Notes under the pieces: generated by a model
Seen by the model: the letters and a program-made list of their open reading frames with translations, nothing else
What the model was told of the DNA's origin: nothing
Databases searched by the model: none
Position numbers and translations under genes: made by a program
Assembly: GCA_016169945.1 (NCBI GenBank)
Contig: JADLSH010000052.1
Location: 620,001-684,000, forward strand
DNA: 64,000 bases
Reading direction: 5' to 3'
Source of the DNA: Trachythela sp. YZ-2020
Lineage: Eukaryota; Cnidaria; Anthozoa; Malacalcyonacea; Clavulariidae
Part shown: piece by piece, positions 35,035 through 47,905 of the stretch
How the letters are laid out: the number at the start of each line of letters is the position of its first letter
Numbering within the stretch: the first letter of the stretch is position 1

Positions 35035-38000
35035 GCAGTTGAAGATGTACCAAAATTTCTTTGTATTCACTGTGATTTAAATATTCCAGTAACTTTGGTT
35101 AGGAGCCATCAAACAGAATGTAGTGGGTGAGTGTAATGGACCTAAGATTTATCACGGTCTCCTTTTTTATTCTTTGAAGGTAACACATACCAATTTAGTT
35201 TAGTTTAGTTTAATTTGTTTACCACTCTGAAGTGGACGGGAAGCCTTAACAGGTTTCTACAACCCAATTGACAAAGGTCTCCGAGGTTTAGTAAGTTAGC
35301 TATGATTACAGCCTAACGGTAGTGTTTAGGAGGGAGGAAAACCGGAGCACCCAGAGTAAAACCCTTGAAGCATGGATGAGAACCAACCAATCTGTACTTA
35401 CTTGAGTTACTCAGGACAGTTTAGGCTTAATTCAGAGGTAAGAGGCAGCATTCTAACCGAATCTTTCCCAGGTGGCAAATTCGGTTAATCGTATTATATG
35501 AATTCATATTCATAAATTAAACCACTTCTTTGACTACATGATGGCAGAATGCTGTTTAATGGGTTAACAACACACATGGGCAGATCATGTGGCTGATAGC
35601 ATGTCTTCCAGTCCACTAACAGGCTAGTAGGGTGTGTAAGGCTGTCCACAAGATGCTCGGCGACTTTGGAGCAACTTTTCCGATTTCAGGCAACTTTTCC
35701 AATTCCTGGCAACTTTTTTTCCATCAAGCAACATCTTATTTTAAGACAATAACTTAAAGTAAAACGAAGGAAACAGGAATATTCAAAAGTTTAAATGTTG
35801 TTTGTTCCGGTTTTTGATCGCTTGTTGTTCCGCTGTATAGCTGTTCAAGTCTGTAAGATTTGTTCATGAGTACATACTTATGGGACGCAGATCCAAAATA
35901 TCTCTGCAATTCTGATTTTTTTCTGATGCTGCAATTGCCCAGCTTGTCGAAGAGCTTGCAAAGTATTTGGCCGTTGCAGATGGGGTAGAAATTGAAACAG
36001 AGGAAGAGAAAGTGAAGTGGTGGTCTTATCATGAGATGGCTCTTCCTTGTTGGTCAACAGCAGTTAAGAAGATCTTGTTAGTTTAACCTAGTTCTGCTCA
36101 GCTGAGCGGGTGTTCAGTTTGCTTCAGAATGCATTTAATAAACAGCAAGATGCAGCATTGCCATTGGAAGAAACTGTCGAGGTCTCAATCATGTTAAGAT
36201 ACAACAAGCAAGATGGCTGAAACATGCTCTGTAATAAGAGTCACAGAGGACACAGTGTGTTTTTAGGTATGATTGATTGTTGTGTTACTCGTTTTAGCAG
36301 GTTAAAAGTTCAGGAGTCATAAACAGTGAACAATGACAATTAGATTGAGTAATTAGACACTTCTTGCAGTAAATATATGAAGACCAACATTAATATTTTG
36401 GAGCAACTTTTGAGCAACTTTTTGATTTATGAGCAACTTTTGAGCAACTTCCTTGGAAATTTTGAGCAACTTTTAAAAAGAATTGGAGTATCTTGTGGAC
36501 AGCCGACAGCCTTAAGGGTGTGTTAGTGCAAAATGCTGTTTAATGGGTTAATTTTCTTTGCCTTTGCTCATTAATTATTTTTAATGTATTGATTGAATTT
36601 AGAATGTCATCAACTTCAAATGCCAGGAATAACAATGCCACCAATATCGATGAAGTATGTACACACATGTATTTTGTTTTATCATTGCATTTTTATAATT
36701 GAAAATACAAATTTTACAGTAAAAATGTCTCTCTATGTGTGTGGGCAATTTCGTTGTCATAAATGACACGACATTCTGTACAGCTGCTCTGTGGAAACAC
36801 CATATTATGACTAAGAAAAGAAAAGAAAATTCCCTTTCTAATACTCTAGTAATAGTAATAAGACCTGGCACAAATAATAAACAATTTGTAAGTGACAACT
36901 GTATAGTACAAATGAATGTGTTTGATATAAAAACTATTTTTACAGATGCCTGACATCAGAATGTCGATGTATTCGCCTCAGCTGAAGCAAATCTTTCCAA
37001 ACCAAGACAACTCTCTATTACAATCAGCCTTGCAAGATGCTGATTTCAACTTGCAAGATGCTACCGAAATAGTTTTAGCAAGAGGTAAATGGATGTCATT
37101 CAGTAGAAAATAAAATCTAAATTTGTCACCAATAAGATGACATTTAATTTGGTTGAAACTATGGGTCAATTTCCATATTAACAATCCCAATTTAAATATA
37201 ATTTTTTTTCAATCCTAACTCTAAACCTATTCCTAACTCTGACCCAAATTTTAATCCGTAATCCTAACCTTAATCCTTGTAGCATAATCAAGCTTTGAGG
37301 CAAACGGGATGCTTTAAAGCTATTGGAAGAATTCTGGGACATTCATTTTTGCACAATGGACCAAGTTTTTGTGGGCTTTCTCCGGCAGTGAAGCATTACT
37401 TCTTATGCAAGACAGGCACAATAGAACCCCCACCATTGGAGATAAATGATGTGCCAGATGTGGAGCTTCGAGCACTGGTGGAAGCAGTAAGTGTAGTAAT
37501 ACAGTACAAGTTGCACATATTATGTTGTACATATAACTTTAGTATTATTAGATAACAGGAGATAAATTACCTTTATCTGCCTAATGTGGTGGGAATACTG
37601 TAGTTCATTATTACTTGTGCCCAAAGGGCCACTTAATGTCCAAACAGATTTTCATAAGGGCAACATTTCAAAGTCTTTCGAGATGTCAGTACACCTAACG
37701 GCAATGAAAAAAAAGTACCTCAACCGAAAATTTTAAGCCTTAGGAAGATATTTTAAAACCTGGCAAAAAATAGAAAATTATGCAAGCTGGTTGGCTGGAA
37801 TGGCTTACGTCAAACTGAAAATATGACCTTTACCAACAGATTTACTGGAAAGTCTATCCCCTTATCTAATTGAGGCTGGCATTGAGTTGGAGCTGTTGCA
37901 CTCCTGTAGACACATGGTAGTTCAAAACCTCTTCATGTACTTTGTGATTGAGATAGGGAAGTTGGAACTCGATGATATCTCTACTGGTAAGTTTGTTAGG

Positions 38001-39042
38001 GCTGAACTCCAATCGCCAAAGGCGTTCGAGTACAGGGACATACTCGACTGAAGTCCATAGAATTATCAAATTTGGTGTTACTGAAATCGAATGTGAGTAC
38101 AATAGAGCAAAAATCTGTGATTGGCAGATGTACAACAGTATTGCAACTGTACAAAACATTAACCAATTGTGATTGACCAATAATTGGGACCGTAATTGGG
38201 CTGATTATCGTCTTATAGCAAGACACATGGAATCTATTATTCTATTATTTATGATTGTATAATGAATAAATCTGGATATATAACAGCTCTTTAGATTGCT
38301 GCAAAAATTGGTATCATTTTAAATAATAAGTTGAATCGGCTCATGTAAGAAAGCTCCTAATATATAATATTGCATTTTACAGGTTTGGAGGCTGTGGGTT
38401 TGAGGTCATTTCCACAGCGTTACCCTCAGACTATTGGTCAACGTTTTCCTACCGAAAAAGACTGCAAAATTTCTGGAAAAGAAATGAAGGGGAAAATTAT
38501 TTTTAATGAAGAAGTAGCTGAAGTAAACAGAAAAACAAAAAACTTCTTCTTGGATTACATAGACTTAATTGAAAATAGGAATGAAGGTACGTACAGTTCA
38601 TGGAACACTACCAATGTAAAACCTGTGAACTTTAATGTAACCAATATTGTCGGTTACAAAACGTCATGTTGGTTACAAATACTAATTGTTATAACTGTGA
38701 AGTATTTTTGTCTTTGATTTTATCCATTTTTATAAGCAAAAGGTTATATGACAAAGGTTTCAATTGTCATAAATAGTCATCAATTGAAACCTGCTTTTCT
38801 CTTTTGTAGATGGTGCATGGTTACTAGATCTGTGCTGCTTTTGGACCGCCACTAATATGTTACCACCTCGGTCAGAGATGCTGAATGTCACATTTGACAA
38901 AGAAGGTAGCATGGTGTTGCCCATGGCTGAATGCTGCTTTCTAAGTTTGGTTTTGCCTATAAAACTCACCACGTTTGAAGATTTTACAAGGAATATGGAT
39001 TTGGCTTTGAAATATGGCTCCCATGGGTTCACTTTCATCTGA
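35035..39042 (+). CDS. UBZ-CUE-HECT ubiquitin-ligase-like protein (transposon-associated)
   Basis: Seven exons fit by splice signals and phase: 35,035-35,126; 36,603-36,654; 36,946-37,084; about 37,282-37,486; 37,840-37,986; 38,383-38,586; 38,810-39,042. The first has a C-x2-C-x11-H-x3-C zinc finger (CIHCDLN...SHQTEC), the spacing of UBZ ubiquitin-binding fingers. The third reads QLKQIFPNQDNSLLQSALQD, a CUE-type ubiquitin-binding helix bundle. The rest is HECT-like: GRILGHSFLHNGPSF, a GIELELL block, and a C-lobe with NMLPPRSEML and AECCFLSLVLP, where the second cysteine occupies the catalytic position, then GFTFI and stop. The upstream exon(s) and start are not identified (33,811 is a weak candidate). 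No frameshift is seen in the parts present. It converges on an IS3-like integrase gene, and such HECT genes accompany integrase-type transposons in animal genomes as far as I recall. Confidence 0.6.
35195..35470 (-). mobile_element. SINE/LINE-like insert with TTTAG tail
   Basis: Starts with TTTAG repeats and contains GGAGGAAAACCGGAGCACCC, a string I know as a conserved part of dispersed repeats in many marine invertebrates. Lies in the first identified intron of the HECT-like gene. Confidence 0.5.
35640..36504. mobile_element. TIR element in an intron of the HECT gene
   Basis: Ends GGCTGTCCACAAGATGCTC and its inverse at 36,486-36,504. Subterminal GAGCAACTTTT / GGCAACTTTT repeats occur near both ends (35,668-35,710 and 36,400-36,475). 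The flanks repeat a block including AATGCTGTTTAATGGGTTAA at about 35,548 and 36,533, longer than a normal target duplication. 865 bp, no transposase. Confidence 0.7.
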
Positions 39043-39128
39043 AGCTCTTCGAGGCGAAGACAATCAACAATTTCTTGACAGTTATTTTAATGTTTCACAT
39101 ACTACATTTGTTGTATTTGGAGGGATTT

Positions 39129-39276
39129 ATTTTATTTTATTTTATTTTACTAGCTTTGGCATATTTATACAATAAAGAAATTATTAAAATTATACTGATA
39201 AAATACACAGAAAACTATAAAGAAACACGATGGCAGGGTATCCGCAACATCAGCGCCAATTACTGCGGGCCCAACA
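39129..39276 (-). mobile_element. Short retro-insert with TTTTA tail and 23-bp target duplication
   Basis: Flanked by 23-bp direct repeats at 39,106-39,128 and 39,277-39,299 with one mismatch, diagnostic of LINE-type target-primed insertion. Contains TTTTA repeats and the CCAATTACTGCGGG core shared with 253-420 and 53,880-53,968. It lies 86 bp after the HECT-like stop codon. Confidence 0.85.
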
Positions 39277-42217
39277 ATTTGTTGTGTTTGGAGGGATTTG
39301 TTTTGTTTGGATGGTGCTATGGTAATACAGTATACACTAAATGTTGTTCTTGTTTTTGTTGTTTTGAGGTGGTAGTTAACCCAAAATTTCCAAAAATATT
39401 TTTAAAGGTTTAAAAAAAATAAATTGCTGACATATCATCAATTGAAACTTGAGACAAACCAAGCAGTCTGCACCAAGTATGCATTATAAAGTATACAGTA
39501 ATCATACTTGAAGCATGTCATAGACCACGGTCGTCATAGCAGCAACTCATGAGTAATAAACAACTACTTTCTGCCAATAGCAATAACTCGAAGGGAAGAA
39601 AAGACATATCATATGTTTTGTGTATACATATTGGTGCATATGTTTGTCAGGTCAAAAGCTGGGGAAAAGCTACTTTCACTTTCTCAGTCAGCACTAATGC
39701 TTTTACATTCTTTCAGTAATAAACTGAAGAAGTTCCATATAAAAATCCACACCGTGATAGGCAGATGGACGGTTTGGATTAATATTCTGTTGAAGCTCAA
39801 GCCATGCATTTTTATTTACTGGTAGCATTGTTTCTGGAACTTCTACATGAACACTTTCCTCTTCTGTAGTGATTGGACCTGCCCAATCAATTCCAAAATT
39901 ATCTGGGTTGATCTACATAAATGAACACCTATATGCTGTATTAAATATATCATAGGTAAAAGAACTTGTAATGAGTGGTAACTCATTAAATTGCACCCGC
40001 TGATATTATTTACCTCATTGTTAAACTCATGAGCGACTGTTCCACCTGACCTTCTATTTCTTAGCATCCCATTTATCCAAAGCTGCTCTGGACTTTGGTT
40101 TCCTTCTGTCCTGATAGGTGCACTGCTATGCCCGCTTTAAAGATGTCCAAACTTTCATTTATTCTCTTTTCATATACAAAATGAAGAGCAGCTAAATGAC
40201 ACTCATTGGAAACATCAAGAATACCAGTCTCTTCCATGTAGTAAAATAGATGATAAAATAAAGTGATACAGCCAGAAAACACATCTCTCCATAACCTCTC
40301 GATCCTCTGATTATGTACGCTACGCCCAGTAATGTGACTGCCCCTGTTAGGCTCACGTAATGGGTGGCTCAACATATACCAGGCAACATCAACATTCTCA
40401 CCTCCTTTGTCGGATCGGACTCGTGAAGGTAAGCCAAACTGAGCAACCGCATTCTCAAAGTGACCGAAAACTGTGGCAGCTTTGTTATTGGTGGAACAGG
40501 ACAAAAAAACAATCATACGTGAAAAACCATCAATTCCACCATGAATCACAAACCTCCATCTATAATCATAATGAAGTGAAATGATAATAAGAGTAAGTAT
40601 GTGCATGCTACATGATTGTAACTTACCCCACCTCCCCAGTAAGAAACTGTTGGAGCAACCCTTATATAATAATAATATACACATCTTAACTGCTTTCTCC
40701 AAAATAAATAGTACAAATACAAAAAGATATGCCAACATTTTGATACCAAAGCTGAATAAAATGTGGATGATGGAATTGAACAAGGATAGTGTCAGAATGC
40801 CAAAAAATTCCATTTTTATGGAATATGGAATTTTTTTTGCCTAATCACACTGCTCTCCAATGATTTATTTAGCTTAGTTTTCATACACATTAGGAATGGA
40901 AGGAAATTATCCAGCATATCCTCATGCCTTGAATTAAGGCTATGTCTTAATTCTCAAAATCCCCAAAAATTTTTGTTACCAATCCCTCACCCCCATCTAA
41001 CCCTAACCAGGTCGCTTCCCTAACCCTAGCCCTTCGCGACCAAAAAGAAGTAATAATTTATTTTTACGGTGCAATTATAATCTCTCTAAAATGTCATCTA
41101 TAATATAAATAGGAAATTAAATACTGTTTTGCCACTATACTGCCAATATAACCAATGTGAAGTCTAGTGAAAACTGGCAAATTTACCTGATCAATTTATG
41201 GTTGCCATCAATGTGCCAAAGTGCTAAAGGAGACGGAACTGAATAACTCCTACGATTAATCACAATCAACTCTAGTGCGCGTATAAGAGTTCCCTCCGGA
41301 TTTACGCGACGCATTGATTCCCGGACTCTTCTTTGTTGAACTCTGTAGCCCGTCACTCTTTTATAACCAGTGTAAGGCTGAGTTCTTAATATTTCCCTAA
41401 CTGTTGTATCCAGCTCTGCCAGATTTAGATTTCTATATGTTCCTCTTACTGACATACCATAATGTTGTAATCGTCGCTCGACTGTACGCTCACTTACACC
41501 GAGTGCGGCCAGGGGCGGATCCAGTCGTTTGGCTGACCGATGCACTATACTGCACCAGATCTCGTATATGTAGGGGGGTTCGGGGGTATCCCCCCGGAAA
41601 ATGTTGAAATCTAGGCCCTCGGAAACGCGATTTCCTGCGTTCTGAGCGAACTTTTGGAGTGAAATCCAAATAGCATTTGCTGAATTTTCAGTAAAAATAC
41701 GTCAAATATTCTGACTTTACTTCGTAACAATAAGTGAATAATGTGACTTCAAAAATCAAACTAAAATACAAGCTATATAACAACAAAATATGATCAGCTT
41801 AGAATATGTAAATGGAGCTTCACACGCGTTACATACTAGTTACCAATATGTATTTTGTATTATGTACTATATTCATTTTTGAATGCTATACCTTTTAGTG
41901 TCATTAAGAATCTAATTAGCAGTTTTGTTCGTGATTCACAGAGTCTTTCAATATTGACCATCCTGAGTCAATATTCGATATATTCATATAAGATTCTAAC
42001 TAGCCAACTAGGTTTGGTTACAATTTATGATTTTTCCAACTAGAAAAGTTGATATTGAAGAACTTGTTGTTGGATTCATTTAATGTTCAACTACTGTACT
42101 GTGCATTATTGCAGCTGCATTCAATACCTTTTCAAACATATAATAACATACGGAACATATAATTCTACGTTGCTTATTTAGGTTTGAAAATATAACATGG
42201 ATCCTAAAGGATTTAAT

Positions 42218-42753
42218 CAGGGGCGTAGCGAAGGCTTTGTGTTTGGGGGGTCCAAGCCACAATTTTGCCGACAGAGTGGGCGTGGCAAGGGCGTGGTCAA
42301 TGATTTGTTCATAAATATCGTTTCATAATAAATCAAGGTAATTTTATTATATAATTATTAATATGAGACTTATACATTTACAGATCGATATAAGATCGTT
42401 CTGAACAACACAAAATGGACAGATGTAACTAAACAGTTTACAATTTAGGTCGCCCTTTGCCGCCACTGCCCTTTGCCCCCTTTCCTTTTCCCGACATTTT
42501 ATCACCTTTCAATTTTATCGTCCTTTTCATTTCCCGACATTCTATCGTCTTTTAATTTCCATTTTCCCGGCATTTTATCATCCTTTTCATTTCCCGACAT
42601 TTTATCGCCTTTTTCTTAAAATTTTCCCGACGTTTTTCAATTTTTCCGAAATAACATATTAATATTCTAAACCTTAAATTTGACAAGAATCCAATTTTGC
42701 CGACGGAGGTATCATTGGGGGGGGTCCTGCACCCCCCCCCCCCCCCGCCCCTG
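42218..42753. mobile_element. Nested hAT-type MITE, target duplication GATTTAAT
   Basis: 536 bp, ends CAGGGGCGTAGC and CCGCCCCTG, flanked on both sides by GATTTAAT (42,210-42,217 and 42,754-42,761). The interior has TTTTATC / TTTCCCGACAT repeats and long G and C runs. Inserted in the element at 41,510-44,524, hence younger. Confidence 0.9.
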
Positions 42754-42768
42754 GATTTAATAATCAAT

Positions 42769-43190
42769 CTTTCAGGGTCTTTACCATTTCCATAAGGGTT
42801 TTCAAATCTATGAGGATCCCCAGCATTTTACAGAAGGTCCATAAGGTTCTATCAAGAATTCCGCCTTGAGGATATAACTAGGATCCTTCAGGATTATACT
42901 TTATCCTTAAGGTTTTCTCTAAGCATCCACAAGGATCCTGCAAGAAACTTAGAGATCCTTGAAGGATCCCAAAAGATCTTGAGAATCCTTGGCATTTTGT
43001 AGAATATTCCTAAGGATCTATCAAGAATTCTTGAGGATATAGCAAGGATCCTCAAGGGTTTGGAAAGGATCCTTTAGGATTGTACTATATTCTAACATTT
43101 GATCATTAAGGATCCTGGATAGGTTTCTTGCAAGGATCCTTGCAAAGATTCTTACAAAATCCTTAAGGACCTTGAAAGGATTTTCACCAA
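42769..43190. repeat. GGATCC-rich degenerate repeat
   Basis: Contains about twenty AAGGATCCT-like palindromic motifs and larger repeated blocks (for example a CAGCATTTTA...TCTATCAAGAATTC block near 42,820 and again near 42,980), giving an approximately 160-180-bp period. Each motif is self-complementary, so the region can form many small hairpins. Confidence 0.7.
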
Positions 43191-44714
43191 AGAGAATTGA
43201 AATCCCATGTTTTCCACTGTTTGCTAAATATAGTTTACAACATTCAGAGCATTAACACTCTGTCCGGGTAGGTGAAATAGCCCAGGCAAATGCATTTGTG
43301 AATGATCTATACAAGAAATACCCATTCTGGTTGTTGAAAGAAATGCAAAAAAAGATCTTGACTAGGTGGGCCAGCTCAGTTCTGATGAAATATAATAGGG
43401 ACCTTAATTAAATGGGTTAACATAGGCTGGCAGCCAATATAAAAATAGCCCCTAGTCTTGCATTGCATCATCAACAGTTGAATTCCCAGATATTTCAAGT
43501 TCCGTGGTATTGTATGTGTGCATTAATCCACCAGACAATTCCAAACTTGCCCACCCTAGGCCTCTGACCACTATGTAATATATATACCCTGGGTGATTTG
43601 TTTTGGCTAGCCAGCCTACCTGAACAGTCTCATGTAAACACACACAAGATTTCTCTCAACAAAGCAAGCTAAGTTACCTGGACTACCAGGGCTTTACCCC
43701 TAGTCCCCATGACCATAGACCAATTTGTGTACAGTAGCATTGATATTAAAGTGCATAAATTATATAAAATTACCAAAGGTGCACATTATATAAACATATA
43801 AATGTTGCAACTTGTTATTGAATACGAATATACATTTAACACTGTTAGTTACTACATCAATACAACTATACAGGAATTTGGCTTACTTTAAAGTCCTCAA
43901 ATCTCTACACTGCCACCACAGAATAATAACTTAATTCTCTATATTTATAATATGCTTGGGGATCGACGAACGCTTCCATTTTCGCCTTTCGAAAAAGCAT
44001 TCCAAGCTTAAGATTTCGATATAAATACATCAGCTTTCATAATTTTGATCATTCCTTTGTATTCCTTTGATTTCGATGGAGTCTTCATCTTGAAAAACCA
44101 GTCAATTACTTCGTTTTGTAAATCTCCTTATTTGCCGCCATGACATTATAAATTTATAATAAACATGCTTCGCTGAACGGCTCCCTACGTCACAGTAGAA
44201 GCCAAATGCACCGATGGAGTCGGGTGGACCGGTGCAAGCGCCTGCAATCTGTACGAAATGCACCGGTCGGCGGTCAAATCTACTCACTGCGTAGGGCTCT
44301 AAAACAATGGTTTTGATGATGTCACAGTAGATTTCACGCGGAAACGGTCTCGGGACCGGTGCATTCACCGGTGCAAAATCAAATCTACTGTGAAGTATCG
44401 GTGCATTTGCCTTTCTACCGTGAAGTACTGCGAAATGTTTGACGCCTACGTTATTGATTTTTTATGATTTCGCAATTTTGACCGGTGCATTTGCATCGAT
44501 TGCACCGGTCTGGATCCGCCCCTGAGTCCGGCTGCGATTTGCTTTACGGTAAACCGCCTCTCCACAAGAAAGCTCAACTGTTCGTACGGAATATTAAATC
44601 TTGGTCTTCCTCGATTGCCTGTGAAAATAGCTTGGGGCTCAACGTTAATATCTTCTGAGCTGCATGTTGAAGTTAAATTAATCAAATCTTCGGCAAGAAG
44701 ATCGATAACATGAC

Positions 44715-46683
44715 CAGTGGCGTGGTGGCTCCAAACTTTCAAGGGGGGCCAGTGTTAAATTTGGCGCCCCTAAAAGTTATTTCGATACGGGCGCCCCCCC
44801 CCCCAACAGTTCTCTATTCAGTATCGCCCGAATTTGAAGTGCAAAAATGAGATATTAGCTGGTAAGCCTCAGCGAGCGCACAACGTTACTAGTCCGTCAC
44901 GCATTTTGTTTCAGCAAATTGTTATTGCGGGTTTAACGTAGGGGGGTCTGGGGGCGTGCTCCCCCAGAACTAAGAATTCAAGATATGTAACGCACTTTTT
45001 AACTTAGTTTACAACCTCATCCCCAAGTTTTGAATAATATTTGCTGCGTATACAATTAAAAGCGTCAGTGTTCAGAACATTGGTTTTGTTCCCTTTTATA
45101 TATACACAAAGTGAAAGTAACGACAAACTATTGGAGATGAGATGATTGTAGTTGGCTCTGCAAGAAATAGCTAGAGTATGAACAAAAGTACAACCCCGCG
45201 GTTGTTTGAAATTTTAAAATTTACCGATCCAGTGCTTCCCGCTTTGGTTTCAAAAACCGACCACTATCAATCTGAAATCAATCTACGGACCCTTTTCAGA
45301 AAAGTGGGGGGGGGGGGGGGCGGGGTGTCACACCCCCACATTCATCCCCCCGCTCGGTACGCCCCTGGATAAAATTGTCGCTAACATCTCGAAAACAGTT
45401 TTTAAATTTGTTTTCATCCCGTCTCTGTCATTGTTTAAAACGGTAGTTTTTGCAGTCGCAGCTAAAACTGTTAAGTTATAGAAGCTCTTTCTTCGCCAGG
45501 TAGATTGTCGTAACAACAGGAACTATATAAAAAATAGGTACGCTAAGCGTACATGTATCTGCTCATGCGTATTTGCATAATTGTATAATTTATAAATAAT
45601 TATTTTTGAGTTATAACTTCTTTTCCATGGGTCAATTAATACAAGAGGTCTATTAGTGTATGAACTTTAATATTGCTCCTAAACAATTGTGCATAGAGGG
45701 ATGAGGGCCTATAGCCCATGGGAGCAATTTTTTAAACAATTGTGAAACCTTCAGATTTTAATCTATTATACTTGGGAATAAAGGTTGTAGTAAACAGCAG
45801 TATTTACACACCACTTATAAATATTACATACCACCTAGTCCCCTTATCGCCACAACAGTTTGGGAGAGAAATGCCAAATTGTGCCTATATCTTTTTACCA
45901 ATCAAATATAAAAAGTAAACTTAGTACGAGGCGGTGTTGACTATGGAAATGACAAACAACGACCATGAACTATTGTTGATTTGACCCAAATAGTGTTGAG
46001 ACATATAATATTTTAACACTTTTATGAGTGAACTTTATCGAAATAGAAGCTCGAATAATGCAGGATATTCGTACAATATTCAAATAGGCTTACCTTATTT
46101 CCTGATTCAAATGACATTCATATATAGCAGGTCCAGTCAAGTCAATACTTTGGGTAAATTGGCGATTCATTTCCACAGTTTAAAATGTTATTAAAAGACT
46201 TCCAATACTTACAAAAATACTCCCTCGACTTTTGCCATGCTCAAAAGAGTACAGAAAATAAAAATATCGTTGGTTTGATGCATAATTTTCTTCGTAAAAT
46301 TAAAATATTTACTCATGTTTACAATTATCGCACTTCTGTAGTCCGCCATCTTGAAATAATCAATATCAATCCAGTTATACATCGAGATCAAACGAGGTCA
46401 AACGAGGTGTAAACTAATCGCTGATTGGTTGATATAAGCTCGTCGCTGAATGGCTACAAGCTAACGCACTCGCACGATGACAATATATCTGCATTCGCAG
46501 ATACAAAAATATGTTGTTGTGCCGCAATAGTATCGCGCTGTATTGTTTGAGAATTTTAATTTAAAAATTTAAATTTTAAAATTAAATACTAATCCCTTCT
46601 TGGTGATTTTTGGGCCCCGCCTGCATTTCGGCGCCCCTCTTGAAACCATCGCTGGGGGGGCCATGGCAGCCACCACGCCACTG
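44715..46683. mobile_element. hAT-type element, target duplication AACATGAC, inside the integrase exon
   Basis: Ends CAGTGGCGTGGTGGCT and its exact inverse at 46,668-46,683; AACATGAC flanks both sides (44,707-44,714 and 46,684-46,691). 1,969 bp. No transposase. G/C homopolymer runs near 44,798 and 45,306 and a CCCCTG terminus-like string at 45,363 suggest a further nested insertion I could not delimit. Confidence 0.9.
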
Positions 46684-47676
46684 AACATGACGATCAATAA
46701 AACCACACTGATAGTATTTTGTTACGACAGCAAATAGCCATTCTAGTCTAAAGAGAGCACTTTCCCGACATTCAGCTTCTCCACCGCGAGCTTCGACTTG
46801 ATGAAAAATGTTTAAAATACAAAATCTTATACGAAACGGCACATCGAAATGCAAAACAGCATAATAGAATACCAAGCAGGTTAACAAAATGCCTCTGTTA
46901 ATTACATAATGTAAAGTGGGATTTTGGCGGAAATCACCCCTCATAAAATTTTACATTGTCTATGTTTATAGCATGCACTTACATGTTTACTTATGAAATA
47001 GTAATATAGTTCAAGATCATCGCCTTAGACGACGCTATCAAAGCGCTCTTATTTGCCGAGTGCGTTAGACATATATGTGTATGCATTATGCAATATGGTA
47101 TGAAACATGCACAGTATATAGAACAATTTTGCGTCTATATTTCTGAGCTTGCTTGAAATAATGTCAATGACAATGTCAACTCACTGTAACTCAATATCGG
47201 AAAATCATCGACAAAAAATCTAAAATTTGTTTAGTTTTCCTGCTGACATGTACATACTCTACATACTAAATATTTGATTGGTGAGCACATATTATATACT
47301 ATAGCTTAGCCGAAAAATGATGAATATTGATGTACATCTTTAGACTTTAAATCACTGCACGCATTGTTTAATACTGCATGTTGTGCATGTTGACAGAATG
47401 ACAGGGCGACTCATTGTCACTGGATTATATCGCTACAGAGTATATACTGTTCGACAGCTAAAGATACTGGTATATATATTAGATATAAGTGTATGGTCGT
47501 TGTGTGTTAATTGTACAAAGAACTTTGTACTTGAAAGTGAAAAACTATAATTATGTATATATAATTATACAAATTCGTTAGTTTTCGTGACATATATACA
47601 TATTACAACATAATCCCATAAAGCCGCGTGATTGACTTATGTAATTAGTAAGAAAGCCAGAGGCACAATACTAAAT

Positions 47677-47905
47677 GCTGCATTCCAGTCGTGCGTTTTT
47701 CGCACGCACATACATGCACGGAAAAGTTTAAATCCATTTGAGTGTTACTTATGAAATAACCAAATGAATAAATGTACAGAATTTAGTGCTCCGTAAGGTT
47801 TAGTATGCATTTCTTAACGTAGTTGTCAAATATTAAAAACTTAGAAGGATTTAAACTTTTCCGTGCGTGTACGTACGTATAAAAAACGCATGACTGGAAA
47901 GCAGC
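47677..47905. mobile_element. MITE with ~60-bp inverted ends
   Basis: Left GCTGCATTCCAGTCGTGCGT and inverted right GCTGCTTTCCAGTCATGCGT, extending to a GGAAAAGTTTAAATCC block on both arms. 229 bp, target duplication unclear. Confidence 0.75.

Larger units (their letters stand above)
41510..44524. mobile_element. hAT-type element, 8-bp target duplication, inside the integrase exon
   Basis: Perfect 15-bp inverted ends CAGGGGCGGATCCAG. Flanks AGTGCGGC (41,502-41,509) and AGTCCGGC (44,525-44,532) match at 7 of 8. Without it the integrase reads through in frame. 3,015 bp with no transposase; holds a nested smaller element and a GGATCC-rich repeat. Confidence 0.9.
39715..46940 (-). pseudogene. IS3-like integrase/transposase gene, broken by nested hAT insertions
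   Basis: Pieces in order on the minus strand: about 46,940-46,684 (HQVEARGGEAECRESALFRL), 44,714-44,525 (GRPRFNIPYEQLSFLVERRF), 41,509-41,188 (helix-turn-helix LGVSERTVERRL through SVPSPLALWHIDGNHKLIR), 40,561 down to about 40,121 (catalytic core), then about 39,912-39,715. The joins at 41,509/44,525 and 44,714/46,684 become continuous coding sequence once the insertions are disregarded; the 41,188/40,561 junction is a proper intron. Catalytic D, D and E are seen in [17 protein letters not shown] and HNQRIERLW, the last two 36 residues apart. A further 1-bp shift lies near 40,125. It matches integrase-core transposases of fish and cnidarian repeats that Repbase groups, as far as I recall, as IS3EU. 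Convergent with the UBZ-CUE-HECT gene. Confidence 0.75.

Noticed and set aside
42769..43190. CRISPR-like array
   Set aside because: The motif is short, palindromic and irregularly spaced, spacers are not unique, and the genome is eukaryotic.
45178..45372. Further nested hAT ending at CGCCCCTG near 45,367
   Set aside because: The right terminus looks convincing, but I could not find a matching left end or target duplication.
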